Assembly: GCA_964370825.1 (NCBI GenBank)
Contig: CAYJKY010000003.1
Span: 1-64,000, forward strand
Reading direction: 5' to 3'
Source: CAYJBH01 sp964370825
GTDB taxonomy: Bacteria; Bacillota; Clostridia; Oscillospirales; Ruminococcaceae
DNA length: 64,000 nucleotides
In this document: positions 25,799-32,842 of the stretch, in pieces
How the letters are laid out: the number at the start of each line of letters is the position of its first letter
Position numbering within the stretch: position 1 is the first letter of the stretch
Position numbers and translations under genes: made by a program
Notes under the pieces: model-generated
Databases searched by the model: none
What the model saw: the letters and a program-made list of their open reading frames with translations, nothing else
What the model was told of the DNA's origin: nothing

Positions 25799-26683
25799 AT
25801 GCTAATAAATGAAGTAAGTAAACTCACAAAATTAACTAAAAAGGCAATCGAATATTATACTTTGCAAGGCCTGATTTTTCCGTCTGTTTTAGAAAACGGT
25901 TATAGAAGCTATAGTACACATGATATTGAAAAGCTAAACAAAATCAGTGTATTGAGAAAATTAGGCATTTCAACCGAAGAAATTCAGCACATTTTAAATG
26001 ACACAACAAATTCGACATTACAAGCAATATCTGTAAAAAAAGAGTTGGAACTTGAGCGTAATATAATCAAAAAATCCATTCTTCATAAGCTCAGTCAGGG
26101 AGTGTCCTATGATGAATTAAGCATAGAGTTACATTCGGTTGAGCAGAGCAGAACTATTACAGATAAACTGTTAGGTGCATTTCCCGGATATTACGGTAGA
26201 TTTATTTGTATGCATTTTGCACAATTTCTGAATACACCAATTCAAACAGAAGCTCAACAAACCGCATACGAAACCATTTTATCATTCTTAGATAATCTTC
26301 CTGATTTGGATATTCCAAGAGATTTACAAGAGTATTTATTTGAAGGAACAAATCATATAGGAACACAACAGATTTCCCGATTGCTTGAGTCTACTAAGAA
26401 GTCAATTCAAAATCCGGATGAATTTTTATCCAATAATAAAGAGGTATTGGATAAATATTTGCAGTACAAAAAGTCAGATGAATATAAAAATTCCCCGGCT
26501 TTTAAGTTTATGCAATTGATGAAAGAGTTCAACAATTCGACCGGTTATAACGATATATTTATCCCTGCTATGCAACAACTTAGTTCTTTTTATGCAGAAT
26601 ATTGTAATCAATTAGAAGTTGCCAATAAGATTTTTTTGAAACAATATCCTGAAATTGAAAAGCTTAACAATCTAAGCGATTAA
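25799..26683 (+). CDS. MerR-family transcriptional regulator with unknown C-terminal ligand domain
   Basis: Residues 1-70 form a MerR winged helix (NEVSKLTKLTKKAIEYY, ENGYRSYSTHDIEKL, LGISTEEIQHIL). The remaining ~220 residues are a largely helical domain with GAFPGYYGRFICMHFAQFL, not recognised as a known ligand-binding fold. At 294 residues it is much longer than metal-type MerR proteins and closer in size to BmrR/TipA-type drug sensors. Start 25799 is supported by GAGGTGAT just upstream; a Met 33 bases earlier lacks a site. The promoter has the MerR spacing and dyad, so the gene likely controls itself. Any other target is not visible. Confidence 0.8.
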   Translation: MLINEVSKLTKLTKKAIEYYTLQGLIFPSVLENGYRSYSTHDIEKLNKISVLRKLGISTEEIQHILNDTTNSTLQAISVKKELELERNIIKKSILHKLSQGVSYDELSIELHSVEQSRTITDKLLGAFPGYYGRFICMHFAQFLNTPIQTEAQQTAYETILSFLDNLPDLDIPRDLQEYLFEGTNHIGTQQISRLLESTKKSIQNPDEFLSNNKEVLDKYLQYKKSDEYKNSPAFKFMQLMKEFNNSTGYNDIFIPAMQQLSSFYAEYCNQLEVANKIFLKQYPEIEKLNNLSD

Positions 26684-26700
26684 GCCGGACTGTGTATAAA

Positions 26701-26745
26701 TAAAGAACCGGCTTGACACACACAAAGTGTCAAGCCGGTTCTTTA
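26701..26745. terminator. Bidirectional terminator between convergent genes
   Basis: A perfect 19-bp stem (26701-26719 with 26727-26745) and a 7-nt loop, with A-rich 5' and T-rich 3' flanks (TAAAGAACC / GGTTCTTTA). It serves the MerR gene on the plus strand and the 3D-domain gene on the minus strand. Confidence 0.88.
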
Positions 26746-26781
26746 CAGGTGGCTGAAATTCTCAGCAGTTCCTTATTTAAA

Positions 26782-27873
26782 CTATTCTAAAATATAAACA
26801 TTAACGGTTCGAACACCATTGATTGCACTCTCCCTGTAGGTTTCGTAAAACAAATCAACCAGGGCGTGACCTGTTACCATTGCGGTTCCGGTGTCGGTCG
26901 CTATTGCATATCCGTAAACGAAGCTGTCGGCCTCCGACGATGCTATGTACAGCAGGCTTCCGTATGGAATTATGGTCGGGTCAACGGCACAACTGCCGTA
27001 AAACAATCCTATTCCCGAGGAGCCTCTGCCGGTTGCCGAATAGTAACCGGTTGCCCTTCCCGCAGTAAGAACCGATTTATAATTTGCCGGAACTCCGTTT
27101 ACAATCGGATAGTTGGCAAAGTTTGGATTGCGTGCCAGCATATCCTCGTAATTCGATACCGAAACAGGTGCATAGACAATCTGCTCCTCGGTTATCGGCT
27201 CTAAGATAAGTTCCTCTTCAACAAGCACCGACTCCACCTGCTCGTTGTTGATGAACTTGTTTTCGTAGGTAAAAGTTCCCTCACCGTCGACACCCTCTAA
27301 CAACACAACAACATCGTCTGCACGTCGGTTCATAAGTGAGGTCTCACGAACATTAGTCTCGTGAGGGATTGTTTTGGTGATTTCCTCCTGCTCGAAATGT
27401 ACACGGAAGAGTTCTATCACGTCACCCTCAATGATTTCGTGGTTAAACGCCGGTTCGGCAAAATCGTGCTCGGTGAGCTCTATTTCGTTTTGTTCGAGTA
27501 GCTCGGATACCGTCATCTCGTGTATGTAGATAGTCTCACTCTCTCCATCTGCGGTAAGCTCTACCGGAAAACTGTAGTTAACATCTACACGATTTAATAT
27601 CATTCCTTCGCCGGGTGTGTAGCTAATAACCTCCTCGCCCTCTCGGTCAAAACCGACCTGTGACGGAAGCTCGTAAGGGTCCAATAAATAGCCCATCTCC
27701 AGCACAGTGTTACCTTCCTCGTCAAAGATAAGCGTCATATTCAGCGGATATCCTATTAAAAACAAGGTTGCGACAAGCATCGGCAAAAACAGCAAGGACG
27801 CCCAAAAGCGAGGCGGAACAGCCGAAACTGCACGCCTCACCTTTTCTTTTTTTCTTAGATACCAACAGGTCAT
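26782..27873 (-). CDS. DUF348/G5/3D-domain cell-wall protein (YabE-like)
   Basis: A 363-residue exported protein. After a basic N-terminus there is one membrane segment (FWASLLFLPMLVATLFLIGY), then a DUF348-like repeat (TIYIHEMTVSELLEQNEIEL), a G5 domain (TKTIPHETNVRE) and a C-terminal 3D domain (RATGYYSATGRGSSGIGL, AIATDTGTAMVTGHALVDLF) of the double-psi barrel type related to MltA/RlpA lytic transglycosylases. The 3D aspartates are kept. It is likely a resuscitation-type peptidoglycan hydrolase. The start is set at ATG 27873, the second copy of a 20-bp tandem duplication. It follows rpsI by 34 bp. Confidence 0.85.
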   Translation of the reverse strand: MTCWYLRKKEKVRRAVSAVPPRFWASLLFLPMLVATLFLIGYPLNMTLIFDEEGNTVLEMGYLLDPYELPSQVGFDREGEEVISYTPGEGMILNRVDVNYSFPVELTADGESETIYIHEMTVSELLEQNEIELTEHDFAEPAFNHEIIEGDVIELFRVHFEQEEITKTIPHETNVRETSLMNRRADDVVVLLEGVDGEGTFTYENKFINNEQVESVLVEEELILEPITEEQIVYAPVSVSNYEDMLARNPNFANYPIVNGVPANYKSVLTAGRATGYYSATGRGSSGIGLFYGSCAVDPTIIPYGSLLYIASSEADSFVYGYAIATDTGTAMVTGHALVDLFYETYRESAINGVRTVNVYILE

Positions 27874-27893
27874 CTTAGATACCAACAGGTCAT
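27854..27893. repeat. 20-bp exact tandem duplication containing the start codon
   Basis: The unit CTTAGATACCAACAGGTCAT occurs twice head to tail (27854-27873 and 27874-27893). On the minus strand each copy carries ATGACCTGTTGG. The first copy opens a 7-codon frame whose TGA overlaps the ATG of the second copy. Confidence 0.9.
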
Positions 27894-27907
27894 TAAGTTT
27901 CTCGAGA

Positions 27908-28306
27908 TTAACGCTTACTGAACTGCGGTGCACGTCTCGCAGCCTTAAGACCGTATTTCTTACGCTCTTTCATACGTGGGTCACGTGTCAGGAATCCGGC
28001 CTTCTTAAGTGTAGGACGCAGACCCTCGTCTGCCTGAAGCAGAGCACGGGAAAGTCCGTGACGGATAGCACCTGCCTGTCCGGAAACACCACCGCCGGCA
28101 ACGGTTACCTTAATATCGTAATTGTTGTTGAGCCCAGTCAAAACTAACGGCTGACGAACAATCAGCTTTAATGTTTCAAGGCCAAAGTAATCGTCGATGT
28201 CACGGTTGTTAATGGTTATTTTACCATCACCGCTATATATACGTACACGGGCAACACTGCTTTTGCGGCGACCGGTACCGTAAAAATACGCTTTTGTCTC
28301 ATACAT
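27908..28306 (-). CDS. rpsI: 30S ribosomal protein S9
   Basis: Small-subunit protein uS9, 132 residues. The YGTGRRKSSVARVRI start motif and the C-terminal KKYGLKAARRAPQFSKR tail, which reaches the P-site tRNA, are both present and intact. It follows rplM by 17 bp, the universal L13-S9 pairing. An AGAGGTGAAG ribosome-binding region precedes the ATG. Confidence 0.97.
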   Translation of the reverse strand: MYETKAYFYGTGRRKSSVARVRIYSGDGKITINNRDIDDYFGLETLKLIVRQPLVLTGLNNNYDIKVTVAGGGVSGQAGAIRHGLSRALLQADEGLRPTLKKAGFLTRDPRMKERKKYGLKAARRAPQFSKR

Positions 28307-28323
28307 AATTCTTCACCTCTCCT

Positions 28324-28752
28324 TTACAAGCTGATTGCTTCGGGCTTTTGTGCGGCGTTGTCATGCTCTGCCGCTGTGTACACCCTTAAACGACGTAGTG
28401 CATTAGCACCGAGTGTGTTGGAGGGAAGCATTCCCTTTACGGCTATATACATAGCCTTGTCGCTACGGTCGGCCATAAGGGTTTTGTACTGAATTTCTTT
28501 AAGTCCGCCAACCCAGCCGGAGTGACGACGGTAGTACTTTTGGGTAAGCTTATTACCGGTAAGAACCGCCTTTTCACAGTTTACGATTACAACAAAGTCA
28601 CCACAGTCTACGTTGGGTGTAAAGGTGACCTTATTTTTACCCCTAAGAAGCATAGCGGCTTTTGCGGCCACACGACCCAAAGGCTTGCCTTCAGCATCTA
28701 TAAGATACCAGCGGCGCTCTACTTCACTGGGCTTTGCAAGAAACGTTTTCAT
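28324..28752 (-). CDS. rplM: 50S ribosomal protein L13
   Basis: Large-subunit protein uL13, 142 residues, beginning MKTFLAKPSEVERRWYLIDA and with the GRVAAKAAMLLRGKNK and VKGMLPSNTLG motifs. The start is set at 28752, preceded by GGAGAAAAAGGA; an in-frame Met further upstream falls within the leader. It is first in the rplM-rpsI operon and has a strong promoter and a folded leader. Confidence 0.97.
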   Translation of the reverse strand: MKTFLAKPSEVERRWYLIDAEGKPLGRVAAKAAMLLRGKNKVTFTPNVDCGDFVVIVNCEKAVLTGNKLTQKYYRRHSGWVGGLKEIQYKTLMADRSDKAMYIAVKGMLPSNTLGANALRRLRVYTAAEHDNAAQKPEAISL

Positions 28753-28801
28753 TCCTTTTTCTCCTATACATTGTTCTGTTTTGCATTGAATTAGGTGAAT
28801 A

Positions 28802-28860
28802 GTTAAAACCCGCATTGTAACGGAATATGAAACTGCAATAGCTCATATTTTGGGTTTAAC
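28802..28860 (-). promoter_or_regulatory. Candidate L13 ribosomal-protein leader
   Basis: Within the ~120-nt rplM leader, GTTAAACCC (plus 28852-28860) pairs with GGGTTTTAAC (plus 28802-28811, one bulge), and an inner stem AATATGA/TCATATT (28843-28849 with 28824-28830) sits between. Position and nested stems agree with the L13 leaders known from Firmicutes, where L13 binds its own mRNA. The match to that family is from structure only. Confidence 0.5.
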
Positions 28861-28879
28861 TATACCCTGACGCTTTATT

Positions 28880-28908
28880 ATTATAATGTAACCGAGACCG
28901 GATGTCAA
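28880..28908 (-). promoter_or_regulatory. Promoter of rplM-rpsI
   Basis: On the minus strand: TTGACA (plus 28903-28908), 17-bp spacer, TATAAT (plus 28880-28885). This is a perfect consensus promoter, fitting a highly expressed ribosomal operon. Confidence 0.9.
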
Positions 28909-28991
28909 CATAAATTTTACTATTTTTTAATGTATCGGTATATTATCTTTAAAATTCGCTTATTTTCGTTTAAATTCACCTGTTTTCTCTT

Positions 28992-29021
28992 TTGGTAATT
29001 TATCTAAAAGGTTGGTATAAT
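28992..29021 (+). promoter_or_regulatory. Promoter of the ttcA-family gene
   Basis: TTGGTA (28992-28997), 18-bp spacer and a perfect TATAAT (29016-29021). The start of transcription would fall about 27 bp before the proposed ATT start codon, with GGAGG in between. Confidence 0.6.
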
Positions 29022-29055
29022 TTTAAACTACATCAAACAGTTCGGAGGTCGAGAG

Positions 29056-29775
29056 ATTAAAAGGTTAGAGGGGCTTGCCCGTAAGGCAATACAAAAATAT
29101 TCAATGATAGAACCGGGCGACAGGGTTGCCGTAGGCGTGTCGGGAGGCAAGGACAGCATAGCGTTAACGGTAGCACTTGCAAGGCTAAGGAGATACAGCA
29201 ACATACCGTTTGACATATGTGCGGTGACAATTGACCCACGCTTTGGCGGCATTGACACCGACTATACCGTGCTCACCGATTACTTTAAAGAAATTGATGT
29301 GGAACACCATGTCTACCGTAGTGACATAGGTTCCATAGTTTTCGACATAAGAAAGGAAAAACACCCCTGCTCACTCTGTGCGGTTTTGCGAAGAGGTGCA
29401 CTCCACAGCGAGGCGGTGCGTTTAGGGTGCAAAAGAATTGCCCTCGGACACCATCTCGACGATGCGATAGAAACCTTTTACATGAACCTCTTTACCGAGG
29501 GAAGGATAGACTGCTTTTCCCCAAAAAGCTACCTGTCAAGAAGGGATTTATGGCTGATAAGACCCCTAATCCTCGCCACCGAAGCTGAGGTTATAAGGGC
29601 ATCAAGAAATGAAAATTTCCCGGTTGCAAAAAGCGGTTGTCCGGTAGATGGTATAACCAACCGCCAGAACGCAAAGGAATTTGTAACCGAAAAATCCCAC
29701 ACCGACCCGGCATTCAGACAAAAAATGTTAAAGGCACTGCAAGGCTCGGGGATTAATGGGTGGAGTGCTACATAG
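29056..29775 (+). CDS. TtcA-family tRNA 2-thiocytidine biosynthesis protein, ATT start proposed
   Basis: PP-loop ATPase of the TtcA/TtuA group, which thiolates tRNA. The PP-loop is GVSGGKDS. Cysteines in PCSLCAVLRRG (CxxC) and KSGCPVDG provide the expected [4Fe-4S] ligands, and GHHLDDAIET follows. Homologues have ~15 residues before the first in-frame ATG (29104), and here the frame upstream reads IKRLEGLARKAIQKYSMIE, matching that extension. No ATG, GTG or TTG exists between the preceding stop and 29104. ATT at 29056 lies 7 bases after GGAGG (29044-29048), giving 239 residues. If ATT is not used, ATG 29104 yields 223 residues. Confidence 0.8.
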   Translation: MKRLEGLARKAIQKYSMIEPGDRVAVGVSGGKDSIALTVALARLRRYSNIPFDICAVTIDPRFGGIDTDYTVLTDYFKEIDVEHHVYRSDIGSIVFDIRKEKHPCSLCAVLRRGALHSEAVRLGCKRIALGHHLDDAIETFYMNLFTEGRIDCFSPKSYLSRRDLWLIRPLILATEAEVIRASRNENFPVAKSGCPVDGITNRQNAKEFVTEKSHTDPAFRQKMLKALQGSGINGWSAT

Positions 29776-29829
29776 GGACAATCCTCAACACAGCTGATGA
29801 TACAAGCTAATATTTAAAAGGGACCAATT

Positions 29830-30642
29830 TTGCTATACAGGATAAATGAAAATTTCATAGAAAACAATATAAACCCCATTACCAATAGAGCTTATGATTC
29901 TTCCTGGATGATTTATCAACTAACCGATTCCAACGACTACCACATGATGAATGGTGGTAAAAATAAATCGACATATATATTAAAAGTAAGCAAAAATTAT
30001 CCTCAGTGGCAGATGTCTGTTTTTGATTTTATCCAGTTTCAAGGAACATATAATAAAAATATTATACTCTCCATATCTGACGAAGATTATGCCGAAGCAC
30101 AATCCTGTTATGGAGAGCATAAATATAATGACATGTTTTTAAGGAGTTACGAACCGGATGTGTTGATACATAGCACCACATTTGAAAGTTGGAATAACAT
30201 CAAAATTGACAATTGCTTAAAATCTTGGAACATTTTGAAAAAAAATAATATTATATCTGAAAATGAACCGATAGGTAAATTGCTGGGGGACCCTGATGAT
30301 TTTAGTGATTATATTATGTTTTCAAACGGTAATATTTCCGGTGAAATTGTAGTGCTGTCGAAACAGCAAGGAAAAATCATTATGAACCACGACACAGAGT
30401 ATACCCCGGGTGTTAGATTATATTTTGATATGAAAAAAATAGCTCAAGACGGACTTCTTATCAGAGATGGTTGCCACCTGAAAGTTAAAGATGAGTTACC
30501 ATTAAACCCCTATTTGATATGGGTAGGAAATTGTCAAACTGTAGGTTTAAAAACATCCGTTTCCACTCCCATAGAATTTACGGAATTATCAAACAACACT
30601 TTCAATAAATTGTTTAATAAAAAAATCAAAACGACTTATTAG
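29830..30642 (+). CDS. Hypothetical protein
   Basis: A 270-residue, soluble, Asn/Lys-rich protein with no signal peptide or membrane segment and no family I recognise with confidence. The middle part (VLIHSTTFESWNNI, then PIGKLLG, then YTPGVRLYFDMKKIAQDGL) has the spacing of His/Ser and Arg residues seen in some ADP-ribosyltransferase-like or KptA-like folds, but this is weak and only a hint. The start is TTG at 29830 with AAGGGA upstream. It is AT-rich compared with its neighbours and converges on the kinase gene, consistent with an acquired gene. Confidence 0.55.
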   Translation: MLYRINENFIENNINPITNRAYDSSWMIYQLTDSNDYHMMNGGKNKSTYILKVSKNYPQWQMSVFDFIQFQGTYNKNIILSISDEDYAEAQSCYGEHKYNDMFLRSYEPDVLIHSTTFESWNNIKIDNCLKSWNILKKNNIISENEPIGKLLGDPDDFSDYIMFSNGNISGEIVVLSKQQGKIIMNHDTEYTPGVRLYFDMKKIAQDGLLIRDGCHLKVKDELPLNPYLIWVGNCQTVGLKTSVSTPIEFTELSNNTFNKLFNKKIKTTY

Positions 30643-30668
30643 CGTGCATTGTGGGTGATTTTGCGTGG

Positions 30669-31727
30669 TTATTTTAATATCAAATCTGCCCTATCCTCTA
30701 TCTCAAGCCCTTTAAAATATCGCTCCTCCATCGGTATCCATTCCTCTTTAAACCTTTTTGCCATGTCCAGGCCGTTTCTTTTTATAATTCGCCGCATCTG
30801 TTCCTCTGCCGTTATGTCGGAGAAGATTTTTATGTCGGCATAATCCTTGAAATATGGATGGTGGCTGTAGGCACCCTCTATTAATCTTATGTTGCTACCG
30901 CCGATTTGTCGGGTTTTGTTTAGCTCTGCACTGCTACAGTCGAATATGTTGTAGCTAAAACTTTTGTTGTGTGACAGGTTCGGAATAACCTCCTTTAAAA
31001 ATCTTTCATAGTCGATATTACCGCCGATTTCACATAGTCGTTGTTCGGTTCGCTTAATCGGAGGTAAAAAGAAGTCGTCTGCGTGGATTACATCTATTTT
31101 TAAAGCCTCGGCAAGCAAATTTGCCGTTGTGGTTTTGCCGGAACCGCATCTTCCGTCTATAGCTATAATGCAATTCGCCTTCCCGGAGAAAAATATTTCA
31201 GCTATCCTTTCGAGTATAGTGATTATCCGAAGATATTTTGTGTGAACAATTCTGTATGCAGGTTTTTCCTGTGCCCTGTATCCATCGCTATGGTGTACGG
31301 CACGGATACCATCCTTTAAATATTCGTTATAAAAGCTGTTGAATGTATCTGTGGATATGTTGAATTTATTGTCGTTCACAAGGATTTTAGCGTCCTCAAT
31401 ATAGGAGAGAAACCTTTCCGTTCCCTTCCCGTTTTGAGGAATGCTGCCGCAAAACATTTCAAACAACCAGTCTATCGGAAGGTTTTTGTGCTTCCATGCC
31501 TTTAGGTTCACCCTACAGATATCCTCGTTCAGCGTTTCGTAAAGTGTGGTGTCGCTGTCGGCGTCCAAGGAATCAAACTCCTCCTGTAAATAGCTTCTCG
31601 CCCTTTGTTTATCCTGTATAAGATGTTCTGCACCGAATGCGGCTTGATAGCACAGCTTTATTATATCCTGTGTTTCTATAGAGCCGTGCATCTCTGCCTG
31701 AATTGCTAAATATTTAATAAAGGACAT
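30669..31727 (-). CDS. P-loop kinase (uridine kinase-like) with N-terminal extra domain
   Basis: The last ~167 residues are a uridine/pantothenate-kinase-like P-loop domain with Walker A GRCGSGKT at 192-199, HADDFFLPP, and RLIEGAYSHHP. Residues 1-185 are an unrelated mostly helical domain (GAEHLIQDKQRARSYLQEEF, then HHSDGYRAQEKPAYRI) found fused to such kinases in Clostridia; its function is not known to me. The phosphorylated substrate is unknown. The start is 8 bp from the MerR stop, making a three-gene operon with ECF S-component and MerR genes. Confidence 0.75.
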   Translation of the reverse strand: MSFIKYLAIQAEMHGSIETQDIIKLCYQAAFGAEHLIQDKQRARSYLQEEFDSLDADSDTTLYETLNEDICRVNLKAWKHKNLPIDWLFEMFCGSIPQNGKGTERFLSYIEDAKILVNDNKFNISTDTFNSFYNEYLKDGIRAVHHSDGYRAQEKPAYRIVHTKYLRIITILERIAEIFFSGKANCIIAIDGRCGSGKTTTANLLAEALKIDVIHADDFFLPPIKRTEQRLCEIGGNIDYERFLKEVIPNLSHNKSFSYNIFDCSSAELNKTRQIGGSNIRLIEGAYSHHPYFKDYADIKIFSDITAEEQMRRIIKRNGLDMAKRFKEEWIPMEERYFKGLEIEDRADLILK

Positions 31728-31735
31728 TTTCGGCT

Positions 31736-32101
31736 CTATTCCTCCTGTTGCTCGATTTCCTTTTCACACAGCATGATTTTGTGGTCAAGTCTGCCCACGA
31801 TTTCCTGTTGCTGTGCAATTTTTTGAAGAAGAATTTCGCGTTGAGCAAGCAGAATATCTTTTCTTTTATGCGCTGTGTGATGACCCTGCCTAAACAGCTC
31901 CATATAATCTGTCAGCACGTCAATCGGCAGTCCGGCATTTCTCATGCAGCGTATAAACTGCACCCAGCGGCAGTCCTCCTCGCTATAATTTCTTATTCCG
32001 CCCGGAGACCTTTCCACAGGCGGAATAAGGCCTATCTTTTCATAATATCTTAGCGTGTCGGGAGTTAGTCCGTATTTCTCACCGACCTGGGCTATCGTCA
32101 T
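31736..32101 (-). CDS. MerR-family transcriptional regulator (NmlR/AdhR-like)
   Basis: A 121-residue MerR protein: winged helix (TIAQVGEKYGLTPDTLRYYEKIGLIPP, given here in outline), then a coiled dimerisation helix (LLAQREILLQKIAQQQEIVG). No C-terminal cysteine pair typical of metal sensors is seen. Its ATG overlaps the ECF S-component stop by 4 bp. The operon promoter 570 bp upstream has a 19-bp spacer and the dyad expected for NmlR-type regulators, so autoregulation is likely. Confidence 0.85.
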   Translation of the reverse strand: MTIAQVGEKYGLTPDTLRYYEKIGLIPPVERSPGGIRNYSEEDCRWVQFIRCMRNAGLPIDVLTDYMELFRQGHHTAHKRKDILLAQREILLQKIAQQQEIVGRLDHKIMLCEKEIEQQEE

Positions 32102-32640
32102 ACGACCTCCGCCTTTCTTTTAACCGAGCTCCCCTCAACTGCTTTTACAACAATCGGTACAATTATCAGCTGTGCAACAATTCCGGGAATTGCAGACAGT
32201 AGTGCGCCGGAAAGGAACATTTGAAAGGTGAAACTTCCTCCGGTTGCCGAAAGCAGTATAAACTGGACAATACCCCAAACAATTCTGCCGGCTATCATAG
32301 CTGTAATAAGACTTGCATACAGCCTCACAATGTTACGCTTACCGCTAAAATATATCAGAGAAGCCACAAGCCCATAGATTGCCATCTCAAACGCCATTGC
32401 AATCGCAACCGGAAACAGTGGAGGCATACCGAATATTAGAGATCTCAATATCGGCGATATAAAGCCCACCGCCATACCGTATCTTCCGCCGACTATAAGG
32501 GCACACATAAATACCGGAAAGTGCATTGGCGAGAGCATACTGCCAATCTGCGGTATCTGCCCCGTCAGGAACGGAAGTGCAAGAGCAAGTGCCAAAAAGA
32601 GCGCTGAAAGTGTTAACTGCTTTGTTTTACTGTGTTGCAT
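32098..32640 (-). CDS. ECF transporter S component
   Basis: A 180-residue integral membrane protein with about six helices (LTLSALFLALALALPFL, SPMHFPVFMCALIVGGRYG, GFISPILRSLIFGMPPLFP, among others), matching ECF-family substrate-binding subunits. The vitamin or other substrate cannot be told from sequence. The energising module EcfAA'T is not in the window. ATG 32640 is preceded by AGGAGAG at 7 bases; an upstream in-frame Met lies inside the promoter region. Confidence 0.8.
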   Translation of the reverse strand: MQHSKTKQLTLSALFLALALALPFLTGQIPQIGSMLSPMHFPVFMCALIVGGRYGMAVGFISPILRSLIFGMPPLFPVAIAMAFEMAIYGLVASLIYFSGKRNIVRLYASLITAMIAGRIVWGIVQFILLSATGGSFTFQMFLSGALLSAIPGIVAQLIIVPIVVKAVEGSSVKRKAEVV

Positions 32641-32670
32641 GATTTCTCTCCTTTTTTTGTTTTCTATGCA

Positions 32671-32701
32671 AGTATACAACATGGAGTTAGCTCCAAGTCA
32701 A
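32671..32701 (-). promoter_or_regulatory. MerR/NmlR-type promoter with 19-bp spacer
   Basis: On the minus strand: TTGACT (plus 32696-32701), 19-bp spacer, TATACT (plus 32671-32676). The perfect dyad TGGAG-4-CTCCA (32682-32695) fills the spacer, resembling NmlR/AdhR operators. It controls the ECF-MerR-kinase operon. Confidence 0.82.
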
Positions 32702-32769
32702 GTGTTTTTGCAAAATAAATATTTTTTGTGGAATTTGACAAAGTATTTATTATTGATTTGTTACGCAGT

Positions 32770-32792
32770 ATTGCAAATCAATGCATTGCAAA
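32770..32792. repeat. Direct repeat ATTGCAAA overlapping the sulfatase -35 box
   Basis: ATTGCAAA occurs at 32770-32777 and 32785-32792, 15 bp apart. The second copy includes the -35 hexamer of the sulfatase promoter, so a regulator binding here could block or aid transcription. The regulator is unknown. Confidence 0.5.
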
Positions 32793-32814
32793 GCGGTATA
32801 TGATGTGTTATAAT
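32786..32814 (+). promoter_or_regulatory. Promoter of the sulfatase gene
   Basis: TTGCAA (32786-32791), 17-bp spacer, TATAAT (32809-32814), followed by AAAGGGG before the ATG at 32843. Confidence 0.7.
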
Positions 32815-32842
32815 TCTTAAAAATAGTATAAAGGGGTAGGAT

